Assembly: GCA_001184205.1 (NCBI GenBank)
Contig: LBMP01000002.1
Coordinates: 637,981 to 701,980 of the forward strand
DNA: 64,000 nt
DNA from: Desulfocarbo indianensis
GTDB lineage: Bacteria; Desulfobacterota; Desulfarculia; Desulfarculales; Desulfarculaceae
Reading direction: 5' to 3'
In this document: positions 16,833 through 24,055 of the stretch, piece after piece
Position numbering within the stretch: position 1 is the first letter of the stretch
How the letters are laid out: the number at the start of each line of letters is the position of its first letter
Made by a program: the position numbers and the translations under genes
The notes under the pieces: model-generated
Told to the model about the DNA's origin: nothing
Database searches by the model: none
What the model saw: the letters and a program-made list of their open reading frames with translations, nothing else

Positions 16833-17369
16833 TTATAGTTTTTTAGTGCGCTCCGCATTAATGAGCACCGTTACCTCGCCGTCGGCCATGTTCAAATCCA
16901 TGGTGCGGGCGGCGGTGCCGCCAACTTCTTCGGCGCTTACCAGGATATTGTTCCGCCAGAGAATGCGCCTGACCGCCCTGTAATTACGCTCGCCGATGTG
17001 AAAGGAATTTTTCCCGGCGATCACCCGGGCCCCTCCCACCAGGACCACTTTCAAGCGCTGTCTGCGCGCCCCCAGGTCCCTGACCGTATTGAAGAGATTG
17101 CACAGGCCGGTATTGGCGAACATACAGGGATACCTATCCGCCATTTGCGGATTCAGGGTGGAGTCGGGCAGCATGATATGCAACAACCCGCCCACCAAGG
17201 CCAGCGGGTCGTGAATGGCTATTCCCAGGCAGGAACCGAGGGAGTGGGTGATCAATCTGTCTCCCGCTCGGTTGGAAACGCCCATCTCTCCCACCCCCAC
17301 CACGATTCGGCCCAAGTTGCGTTTCCCTCCTGGCTGGGAGCCATGGACCCGGATCAGGCCGGGCGCCAT
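16833..17369 (-). CDS. cheD: CheD chemoreceptor glutamine deamidase
   Basis: CheD deamidates glutamines on methyl-accepting chemotaxis proteins. The family's catalytic residues are visible: Thr and Cys in ITHSLGSCLGIAIHDP and His in GGLLHIMLPDS. VVLVGGARV and the FHIGERNYRAVRRIL region also match. The ATG at 17369 has no ribosome-binding site. A TTG at 17315 (starting LGRIVVGVGEMG) is preceded by GGAGGG and would give 160 residues, nearer the family norm, so the N-terminus is uncertain. No other chemotaxis gene is nearby, so CheD probably serves receptors encoded elsewhere. Confidence 0.9.
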   Translation of the reverse strand: MAPGLIRVHGSQPGGKRNLGRIVVGVGEMGVSNRAGDRLITHSLGSCLGIAIHDPLALVGGLLHIMLPDSTLNPQMADRYPCMFANTGLCNLFNTVRDLGARRQRLKVVLVGGARVIAGKNSFHIGERNYRAVRRILWRNNILVSAEEVGGTAARTMDLNMADGEVTVLINAERTKKL

Positions 17370-17402
17370 GAATCAGTATAGCACATCGCCTGATTAAGCA
17401 CG

Positions 17403-17446
17403 TGTTAACGCACTGTTAAGTTGACAGGTAAGCACTTTTTTTAACA
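17403..17446 (+). promoter_or_regulatory. Possible activator sites upstream of the sigma-54 promoter
   Basis: TGTTAA occurs at 17403-17408 and 17414-17419, eleven bases apart (one helix turn). The inverse TTAACA is at 17441-17446. They lie about 85-125 bases before the -24/-12 element, where bacterial enhancer-binding proteins often bind. The activator is unknown. Confidence 0.4.
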
Positions 17447-17528
17447 CCGGTAAGGTTGCTATCGTCAATGCATATGAAATTATGTATTATTAATAGACAG
17501 ATAATATACATCAAAGCCCTATGATTTC

Positions 17529-17544
17529 TGGTACGCCCCTTGCA
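17529..17544 (+). promoter_or_regulatory. Sigma-54 type -24/-12 promoter
   Basis: TGGTAC-GCCCC-TTGCA has GG and GC exactly ten bases apart, as in the RpoN consensus TGGCAC-N5-TTGCA. It lies about 95 bases before the rhodanese start codon, so that gene would need an NtrC-family activator. Confidence 0.7.
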
Positions 17545-17638
17545 GTCTCCCTGCCATCACAGCCGAACCTAAACCTCTGACCACTCGCATCGCACGCTGA
17601 TTTAAGGCCTTTTGCAAATTAGCAGGGGAGGATTGATC

Positions 17639-19012
17639 ATGCTCCAACCAAAGCAAACCAGCCGGCTGGGGAAGGCGCTGGGCCTGACCGCGCTCATAAC
17701 GGCGCTTGGCCTGGCCGCGCCGCTGGCCGCCCAGGCCAAGGTGATCGCCAGTTCAAAATGCTTGAAATGTCACGCCGAGATCAAGGACATGGAAAACGTG
17801 GTGGCCGGCGAGTTTCAGAGCCTTTCCAACAAAGCCAAATCCATTACCGTGGAGGTGGCGGACGGCCAGGTGGAGGTGCTGAAATTCACGCCGCAGACCA
17901 CGGTGGATAACGTTCCCGCCATAAAAGCCCTGCAAAAGCCCATACCCGTGCAGGTTTCCTACCAGATGAAGGGCAAGGACATGGTGGCCACCGCCATCGT
18001 GGCCAAACCGGTCATCAAGGTTCCGGAAAAACAGTTGATCGGGGTGGAGGAACTGGCCGGGCTGGTGGCCGAGGGGCCGGAAAAAGGCGGCTTTACGCTG
18101 CTGGATTCCCGCCCCGGCATCCGTTACCAGGAAGGCCACATCCCCGGCGCGGCGATGATGCCCTTCCCCAAGATGCCTGAAATGATGGCCAAGCTGCCCA
18201 AGGACAAAAACGCGCTCATCATCTTTTATTGCGAAGGCTTCAGGTGAGTGCTCTCGCCCATGGCCGCCAGGTTGGCGGAGAAGAAGGGCTACAGCAACGT
18301 GAAGGTGTTCCATGCCGGCGTGCCCGCCTGGAAAAAGGCCGGGCTGCCCCTGCTCACCAGCCGGAAGTTCGTGGACAGCCGTTTGGGCTATATCGTGGTC
18401 ATCGATACGCGCGGCCCCCAGGCCGCCCAAAAGGGCCACATCCAGGGCGCCGTGGCCATGCCCCTGGAGCGGATAGCCAAGGAAAAGGACCAATTCCCCC
18501 TGGACCGGCGGGCCTATCTGGTGCTGTACTCCGAGGATACCGCGCTGGACAAGCTGGGGCCCGCCGCCAAATTGATCTCCTCCTGGGGATATCAGAACGT
18601 CTTCATCCTGCAAGGCGGCTACAAGGGATGGCTGGCCAATAACGGCCCCATCCAAAAGGATATGGTGCGGACAAAAATCTTCTATCTGCCGCGGCCCCAT
18701 CCCGGCGAGATCACCGGCGACGAGTTCATGAACATCGTCAACAACAAGCCGTCCGGCAAGCAGATTCTGGACGTGCGCACCACGGCCGAGGCGGCCAGCG
18801 GCATGCTGCCCGGCGCCATCAACATTCCGGTGGACGAGCTTAGCTCCAACCTGGACAAGCTGCCCAAGGACAAGGAAATCATCACCCATTGCCGCACCGG
18901 CCTGCGCGCGGAGATGGCTTACAACATCCTGCGTAACGGCGGCTACAACGCCCGGTTTTTGAACGACAAAGTGGAAATCCTGGAGAACCGGGTTTTCTGC
19001 TGTTTCAAGTAG
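17639..19012 (+). CDS. Exported three-domain rhodanese, probable selenoprotein (TGA = Sec)
   Basis: Read through TGA 18245-18247, the gene encodes 457 residues. A signal peptide (about 1-33) is followed by a heme-c-like CLKCH (41-45) and a short domain of unknown type. Three rhodanese domains follow: about 138-235, 240-345 and 355-457. The TGA is codon 203, in the first active-site loop FYCEGFR-Sec-VLSP, where relatives have a second cysteine (CxGxxC-x-LSP). The frame is unchanged on both sides and homology continues at once. Domain 2 lacks a catalytic Cys (LYSEDTA); domain 3 has HCRTGLR with C418. The ATG at 17639 has AGGGGAGGA upstream. It probably handles sulfane sulfur or selenium in the periplasm. 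The alternative is a nonsense mutation splitting the gene. Confidence 0.82.
18245..18278 (+). promoter_or_regulatory. In-frame TGA and SECIS-like hairpin
   Basis: TGA at 18245-18247 is followed by CCGCCA (18264-18269) and TGGCGG (18273-18278), a 6-bp stem with loop GGT (18270-18272). Bacterial SECIS elements have a small apical loop with GGU about 16-37 bases after the UGA. Here it starts 23 bases after it; in E. coli fdhF the GGU starts 19 bases after. SelB would bind this loop. Confidence 0.78.
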
Positions 19013-19037
19013 CTGGCTTCCAACTGGCTCCCCCCGG

Positions 19038-19075
19038 GGGGGACGAGCCTCGCCCCAGGCTCGTCCCCCTTTTTT
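19038..19075 (+). terminator. Terminator of the rhodanese gene
   Basis: GGGGGACGAGCCT (19038-19050) and AGGCTCGTCCCCC (19057-19069) form a perfect 13-bp stem with a 6-base loop, followed by TTTTTT. It starts 25 bases after the rhodanese stop. Confidence 0.92.
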
Positions 19076-19170
19076 CGTCTGGGCCCGCCTAAGGTTTTTC
19101 TTGCGATTTGATTTGGCTGGTGGCAGTATTAACTCGCGTTGAGAGCAACCCTTTGGCAAGGAGGTCCCCA

Positions 19171-19263
19171 ATGTTGGACGTTTTTCTGGGAGCCATCACC
19201 GCGGCGTTCTTTTGGGGCTGCGTGACCACCATCGCCGTTTTGGTCACCCGCAACCAGGGCTGA
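19171..19263 (+). CDS. 30-residue single-span membrane peptide
   Basis: ATG 19171 opens a 30-codon frame reading MLDVFLGAITAAFFWGCVTT and ending AVLVTRNQG, with AAGGAGG at 19159-19165 at ideal spacing and a terminator 38 bases after the stop. About 22 residues are hydrophobic, with a basic C-terminal tail, so one membrane helix with the C-terminus inside is likely. It lies between two terminators, so it would be its own transcription unit. Such peptides often stabilise a larger membrane complex. The family is not recognised, but the signals around it make it a believable gene. Confidence 0.65.
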   Translation: MLDVFLGAITAAFFWGCVTTIAVLVTRNQG

Positions 19264-19582
19264 TTCCGCCGCTGTTTGCGCGCGGCTTTTCCGCGCCCAA
19301 CCTCCGCCAAATGGGCGGGGGTTTTATTTTGGGCTGCCCGTCAACTCCCCGGCGTACTTGCCGCTCCTGATAATTTGGCCCAAAGCCGCCGCCCGGCGAA
19401 AGTCCTGGGATCGGGCGTCAGGCGGCGCGGCCTAAAGGGGTAAGGCGGTAAAACATATCAGCGCCGCCAAGAAGCGGGTGGTGAACAAGCGTTTCACGAA
19501 CGGATTTCCCGGACCGGACGGAAACGCCCCTTGGTCTCGGATTCCAGTCTATGGCATGCGAGCCAGCTCGGCCCGCTTCGCA
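19264..19582. other. Intergenic region after the small membrane peptide
   Basis: 319 bases. Besides the terminator at 19301-19330 it has a GCGCGG-CTTTT-CCGCGC hairpin (19278-19296). The remainder, up to the end of the minus-strand ABM-like gene, shows no gene I can support. Confidence 0.5.
19301..19330 (+). terminator. Terminator after the small membrane peptide
   Basis: CCTCCGCC (19301-19308) pairs with GGGCGGGG (19313-19320, partly G-T) over an AAAT loop and is followed by GTTTTATTTT. Position and T-rich tail fit intrinsic termination of the 30-codon gene. Confidence 0.75.
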
Positions 19583-19885
19583 CTATTTCCGCGGTCGCGC
19601 TCCTGGCGTGAAAACCTCGTAGGTGGCCGGCTCCAGGAGGTGTCCTTCCAGACCGGCCTCGGCCTGGGCCCGGCTGGGGTCGTCTTTCCAGCGCTGCCAT
19701 TGCTCCAAATTCTCCCAGGTGCTTACGACCACCAGTTTGCGGGGATCGTCGTGGCCCACCAGGGTTTCGCCGGAGATGTATCCTGGCTGATCCATGGCCC
19801 GGGCCCGCAAACTGTTAAGGGTCAACAGCACGTCCATCTCGGAGCCCGGCTTGATGCGCCGGGTTATGAGGACCTTGACCAGCAT
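19583..19885 (-). CDS. ABM-domain protein (antibiotic biosynthesis monooxygenase-like)
   Basis: 100 residues with the ferredoxin-like ABM fold pattern: VKVLITRRIKPGSEMDV at the start, ARAMDQPGYISGETLVG in the middle, then VVVSTWENLEQWQRWKDDPSR. Members include small quinol monooxygenases and heme-degrading IsdG-type enzymes, but many are uncharacterised. The Asn/Trp/His set of IsdG is not clearly present, so heme degradation should not be assumed. GGAGGAG precedes the ATG. It lies 26 bases after the cyclic-nucleotide-domain gene and may be co-transcribed with it. Confidence 0.8.
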   Translation of the reverse strand: MLVKVLITRRIKPGSEMDVLLTLNSLRARAMDQPGYISGETLVGHDDPRKLVVVSTWENLEQWQRWKDDPSRAQAEAGLEGHLLEPATYEVFTPGARPRK

Positions 19886-19911
19886 GGCTCTCCTCCTTTG
19901 TTAGACAGGAT

Positions 19912-20391
19912 TTACCAGCCGTGAATCACGTCAAAACCTTGGCTTTTGGCCAGTTCCTCGCGCATGGCCCTGAGCCTGGAACCCACGATTACCGACAGGT
20001 TGCGCATGAACACGTAGCCGATGTGGGGTTCCCGCTCGAACAGCCTTTCCAGTTCGTGGCCGTCGGCGCGAAGGTAACGGCAAACCGGCGAGGCGCACCA
20101 GGCGGCCAGCGTGTAGCGCCGGGGGGGCACCAAGGCCGACCAGCCGAAAAGGCTGCCCGGTCCGATGCTGGAAATGTTCATGGATTCGGCGCTGTCGCGG
20201 CCGGGTAGTTGAAAACGCAAATGCACCTCGCCCCGGCTCAGCAAGAAAAAGTCTTTGGCCTTTTCGCCCTCCCCGTGAATCATTTCATCTTGGGAGCAGC
20301 GGTCGGCGGTAAAAAGGTCCAGCATTTTGGTCAACTCGTCGCTGTTCATTCCTTGACAGACTTCGGTGGTGGCGAGAAATTCAGCGTCCAT
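19912..20391 (-). CDS. Cyclic nucleotide-binding domain protein without DNA-binding domain
   Basis: 159 residues forming one cNMP-binding (Crp-type) beta-roll with its helices: EMIHGEGEKAKDFFLLSRGEV, SSIGPGSLFGWSALVPP and RYTLAAWCASPVCRYLRADG, then a long C-helix. The phosphate-binding cassette usually carries an Arg (FGE-x-ALL-x-x-x-PR-A). Here FGWSALVPPRRYT keeps the PRR part. No helix-turn-helix follows, so it is not a transcription factor by itself. It probably senses a ligand and acts through a partner. AAAGGAGG lies before the ATG. It is encoded just after the complex I operon on the same strand. Confidence 0.85.
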   Translation of the reverse strand: MDAEFLATTEVCQGMNSDELTKMLDLFTADRCSQDEMIHGEGEKAKDFFLLSRGEVHLRFQLPGRDSAESMNISSIGPGSLFGWSALVPPRRYTLAAWCASPVCRYLRADGHELERLFEREPHIGYVFMRNLSVIVGSRLRAMREELAKSQGFDVIHGW

Positions 20392-20418
20392 GAAAACACC
20401 TCCTTTGCATGCCGCGGC

Positions 20419-20580
20419 TTAGGGATAAAAAAGCCGCCGGACCAAGAGCCAAAGCAAATAGCACTCCGCCGTCCAGACAACCAGATTGCCGAGCTGCGCC
20501 CGCCAGGTTTTTTGGTGGGGCTCAAAAATCCGGTTGGCGCTTTCCATTTTTTCCAGAGCCCATCGGGTGCTCTCAGCCAT
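20419..20580 (-). CDS. 53-residue membrane peptide at the end of the nuo operon
   Basis: ATG at 20580 overlaps the end of the NuoG-like fusion gene by eight bases and opens a 53-codon frame ending TAA at 20421-20419. The N-terminal half is soluble and charged (MAESTRWALEKMESANRIFE). Residues about 31-48 (GNLVVWTAECYLLWLLV) form one membrane helix, and the end is basic (RRLFYP). Overlap with the operon's last long gene and the stop-anchor layout suggest it tethers the peripheral electron-input proteins to the membrane or complex I. No family recognised. Confidence 0.6.
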   Translation of the reverse strand: MAESTRWALEKMESANRIFEPHQKTWRAQLGNLVVWTAECYLLWLLVRRLFYP

Positions 20581-23500
20581 GATTCGTCTCCGCCAAAACC
20601 TGGTTGACCACTATCATCTCGGACTGCACGTCCAATAGCTCTCTCGGCGCGGGCGGCCCATCCAGGGTTTCCAAGAGCAGCCCCAAGAGCCGCCAGCCCG
20701 CATGAACTCCCGCGGGCGGGTTTAGAGCCGGCTCCATCTCCAAGCGCGCCCCGTCCGCGGCCACGAAGGTGCCGCCGCTTTCCAGGCAGAGAGGCACCGG
20801 CAGCACCAGGCGGGCCCAACGGGTGAGGGGCGTGAGATTGCTGGCCAGCACCACGCTGAACTCCGCGTCCCGGATGGCGTTTTGCAGGCGATCCGCCACC
20901 GGGTCGTCAGGCAGAACGCCGCCGGCATGCACGATCAGGCCGCGTATGCGCCCGTCCAGGCATCTGCTTAAGATGTCGTTGGCGCCGAGACCTCCTTGGG
21001 ATGGAATGTCGCGCTCCCAGGCGCGGCGCATGGCGGCGATGGTGCCCGGCGTGCGCGGCTGATGGCCGGGGTAATGATCCGGGCTGACCCCGGCGCGCCG
21101 CAGGCTCAATACCGAGGGCAAGGCGGATAAAAGCGCCAGGTCAAAACGCCCGGCGGAAGACGCGGCGAGATCGGTCAAACGGTAGAGCGGCAGCAGACAG
21201 GCCTGGTCGATATCCGCCTCGCTGACCAGGACCAGGGTTCGCCCGGCTCGTGCGAGCATCTCGGCCGTTTCCTGGTCATCCGGCTCACCTTTCAGTAGAC
21301 GTTGCGCCAGGTTCAAGCCTTCCTGGCTGGTGGCGTCGTGATGAACCTGGCAACGCGCCTCCAATATTGGATCGCGGCCATAGATGATCAAACGGCCTCC
21401 CTGGCGCTGCTGGCGGTGCAAGGCCGCCTCCAACAGGGGAAACCGCTGGCTGAAAATGCGGCCCACCAGGACCACCAGGTCGTAGCGTTCGATTTGGGCA
21501 TAACGCAGGCGACCCTTGCGCGGGGCCAGCTCGGCCAACAAACGGCCGCTTTGGGGCGCCTCCTCGTCCGGGGCCATGAAGTCGAGATGGTTGCTGGCCA
21601 GCCCCAGGCGCGCCAATTTGCCCCAAAGATATGATTCCTCCAGGCTGGACCGGCCCAGGCTCAGACCCGCCAGGCGGACGCCGCCGGCCTCGTTTTTAAT
21701 AAGGCCCAGGCGCGCGCCGAACTCGCCGAAGGCCTCGCTCCAAGAAATCTCCAGCAACTCATCGCCGCGCCGCATGAGCGGAGTTTTAATGCGCGAAGCG
21801 CCATCCACCGCCTCGGCCAAGGCGAATCGCCCGCGCTGGCAAAGGTGGCCGAAAGAGGGAGGGCGCTCGTCTCCCTGAACGCGGACCAGGTGGCCGCCCA
21901 TGACGCCGGCTTTCACGCGGCAGAGCAAAGAGCAGAGGTTGCACAGGCTTTCCTGCCACGCCAAGGCAAAGGGGCCGGGCAGCGGCCATGAGGTCTGTTG
22001 GGACAGGGCCCCGGTGGGGCAAACCTGGATGCAAAGGCCGCATTGGTCGCAACGCTGGTTGATATCCACCGAGTGCCCACGAAAGTCGGCAAGATCGGCG
22101 ATATCGGACAGCACGACCCTTATGGCCTCGCGGCCGTGAAAGTCGGAGCAGGCGCGTTCGCAACGGCGGCAGACGATGCATTTGGCGTCCTCGATCAGCA
22201 CGCGGGGATGATCGCGCCTTAAGGACCAGGGGCGCGCGGGGCGCTCCTGGGTGACCAGTTCGCGCAAGCCCAAATCCTGGGCCGCCTGGCGCAGCAGGCA
22301 ATCATCCACGGCCCGGCAACCGCAGGCCAGGCAGCGCTGCGCCTCGGCCCTGGCTTGCTCTTCGCTCAATCCGGTTTCGACTTCAACGAAGCTGTGTTGG
22401 CGGCTGGCCGAGTCCCTGGCCGGCATGACCGCGCGGGGCGAGGGCGGGCGGCCTTGGAAATTGACGGGATCGACCTGTTGCAAGGTCCCCTTGCTGAAGA
22501 AAAACGGCCTTTGGGGTCTGGGCTCCCGCCCCGCCAGCCAACGGTCAATGGCCTCGGCCGCGCGGCGGGCCCCGCCGATGGCCTCCACCACCGTGGCCGG
22601 GCCGGAAACCAGATCGCCGGCCGCGAAAACGCCCTCCAGGCTGGTCGCGCCGCTCAGATAGTCGCCCTTGACGCTGCGCCACTTGGTGCGTTCCAACTGG
22701 CCGGCCAGGGGGTCCTTGCTCAGGGTGTCCTGGTCCACTACCTGGCCGGCCGCCACGATGACGTAATCCAGCGGCGCCTCGAATTCAGACCCCGCCAGGG
22801 GCTTGGGCCTGGCCCGGCCGGAAGCGTCGATTTCGCAAAGGTCCATGCGCACGAAGGTGAGCGCGGCCAAGCGCCCCTCGATCTGGCGGGCGCTGACCGG
22901 CGCCACGCACAGCTCCAGGCCCACGCCCTCCTCTTCGGCCTCATGAACCTCGATATCCTGGGCGGGCATCTCCTTGCGCGAGCGCCGATAAAATATGGTG
23001 ACCTGCTCCGCGCCCAGCCGCACCGCGGTGCGGGCGCAGTCCATGGCCGTGTTGCCGCCGCCGATCACCGCCACCCTGCCGTGCAGGCCGGTGTCCTGCC
23101 CCAGGGCCACCTGGCCCAGGAAGCAGGTGCCGTAATTGACCCCCGCCAGGCTTTCCGGCAGGAAATCAAGCTCGCGGTTAACCGAAGCGCCGGTGCCCAG
23201 AAAAACTCCATCGAATTCCCGTTGCAAGTCGGCCAAATAAAAATCGCGGCCCCACACCTGGCCGGTTTTTACGGTCACCCCCAAGCGCAGGATGGCTTCA
23301 ATCTCCCGGTCCAGGATTTTCTTGGGGAGCCTGTATTCGGGAATTCCGTAACGCAGCATGCCGCCCAGTTGGGGATTGGCTTCGAAGATCACCGGCTGGT
23401 GACCCTTGAGCGCCAGGTAATAGGCGGCGGTCAGGCCGGCGGGCCCTCCGCCCACGATGCCCACCCGTTTGCCGCTGGCCTCGGCCGGCGCTGGATTGAG

Positions 23501-24055
23501 CAGGTCGATGTCCTGGTAGGCGATGTCGGCGGCGAATCGCTTGAGATGGTTGATGTTGACGGGCTCGTCCACCCTGCCGCGGCGGCATTGGGATTCGCAG
23601 GGATGGGGGCAGACCCTTCCGCAGGTGAGCGGCAGGGGGTTGCTGCGGCGGATAAGCCGCGTCGCCTCCAGGTAGCGCCCCCTGGCGATGAGCGCGATGT
23701 AGCCTTGAATGTCGATGTTGGCCGGGCAGCGCAGGGAGCAGGGGGCCACGCAGTCGCCATAATGATCCGCCAGGATAAGGCGCAGCAGTCCTAGGCGCTG
23801 GGTTTGGATTTCGTTGGTGCTGGTGCGGACAAGCAAGCCGTCGCTGACCGGGAAGGCGCAGGCCGCGACCGGGCGCGGCTGGCCCGCCACCTCGACCACG
23901 CACAAGCGGCAGGCTTCGCCCGGCGGCAGGCCGTCGTGATGGCAAAGGGTGGGCAGACTGCCGCCGGCGCGGCGTATCGCCTCCAAGACAGTCAGCCCGG
24001 CCGGCACGGTGATCTGGCGGCCGTCAATGCTTAAGGTGATTTTTCTATTCCGCAT
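20573..24055 (-). CDS. GltD-like/NuoG-like fusion: NAD(P)H-FAD module joined to complex I Fe-S subunit
   Basis: 1160 residues with several electron-transfer modules in order. Residues 1-95: NuoG-type [2Fe-2S] domain (LCHHDG, ACRLCVVEV, AACAFPV). About 95-190: Fer4_20 cysteines (CVAPCSLRCPANID, TCGRVCPHPCESQCRRG). About 195-520: GltD/NfnB flavoprotein with two dinucleotide motifs (GIVGGGPAGLTAAYYLA and VAVIGGGNTAMDCARTA) and the FAD motif GVFAAGDLVSGP. Then an 8-cysteine ferredoxin (CIVCRRCERACSDFHG, CDQCGLCIQVCPTGA), a molybdopterin-type 4Fe-4S motif (LCNLCSLLCR...HLCQRG) and a NuoG-like domain with degenerate cofactor site. ATG 24055 follows AAGGGGGG. It would feed NAD(P)H electrons into the quinone-reducing part of complex I. 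Confidence 0.88.
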   Translation of the reverse strand: MRNRKITLSIDGRQITVPAGLTVLEAIRRAGGSLPTLCHHDGLPPGEACRLCVVEVAGQPRPVAACAFPVSDGLLVRTSTNEIQTQRLGLLRLILADHYGDCVAPCSLRCPANIDIQGYIALIARGRYLEATRLIRRSNPLPLTCGRVCPHPCESQCRRGRVDEPVNINHLKRFAADIAYQDIDLLNPAPAEASGKRVGIVGGGPAGLTAAYYLALKGHQPVIFEANPQLGGMLRYGIPEYRLPKKILDREIEAILRLGVTVKTGQVWGRDFYLADLQREFDGVFLGTGASVNRELDFLPESLAGVNYGTCFLGQVALGQDTGLHGRVAVIGGGNTAMDCARTAVRLGAEQVTIFYRRSRKEMPAQDIEVHEAEEEGVGLELCVAPVSARQIEGRLAALTFVRMDLCEIDASGRARPKPLAGSEFEAPLDYVIVAAGQVVDQDTLSKDPLAGQLERTKWRSVKGDYLSGATSLEGVFAAGDLVSGPATVVEAIGGARRAAEAIDRWLAGREPRPQRPFFFSKGTLQQVDPVNFQGRPPSPRAVMPARDSASRQHSFVEVETGLSEEQARAEAQRCLACGCRAVDDCLLRQAAQDLGLRELVTQERPARPWSLRRDHPRVLIEDAKCIVCRRCERACSDFHGREAIRVVLSDIADLADFRGHSVDINQRCDQCGLCIQVCPTGALSQQTSWPLPGPFALAWQESLCNLCSLLCRVKAGVMGGHLVRVQGDERPPSFGHLCQRGRFALAEAVDGASRIKTPLMRRGDELLEISWSEAFGEFGARLGLIKNEAGGVRLAGLSLGRSSLEESYLWGKLARLGLASNHLDFMAPDEEAPQSGRLLAELAPRKGRLRYAQIERYDLVVLVGRIFSQRFPLLEAALHRQQRQGGRLIIYGRDPILEARCQVHHDATSQEGLNLAQRLLKGEPDDQETAEMLARAGRTLVLVSEADIDQACLLPLYRLTDLAASSAGRFDLALLSALPSVLSLRRAGVSPDHYPGHQPRTPGTIAAMRRAWERDIPSQGGLGANDILSRCLDGRIRGLIVHAGGVLPDDPVADRLQNAIRDAEFSVVLASNLTPLTRWARLVLPVPLCLESGGTFVAADGARLEMEPALNPPAGVHAGWRLLGLLLETLDGPPAPRELLDVQSEMIVVNQVLAETNHG

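Noticed and set aside
18245..18247. Treating the TGA as a nonsense mutation or frameshift that makes the rhodanese a pseudogene
   Set aside because: The frame is continuous, the rest of the gene is intact over 250 codons with a terminator, and a SECIS-like hairpin follows. Readthrough as selenocysteine explains the data better, though it is not proven.
22355..23794. Long plus-strand frames opposite the complex I operon (also 25333-26274 and 26271-27593)
   Set aside because: All are antisense to well-supported nuo or fusion genes and translate to Gln/His/Gly-rich sequence without recognisable domains.
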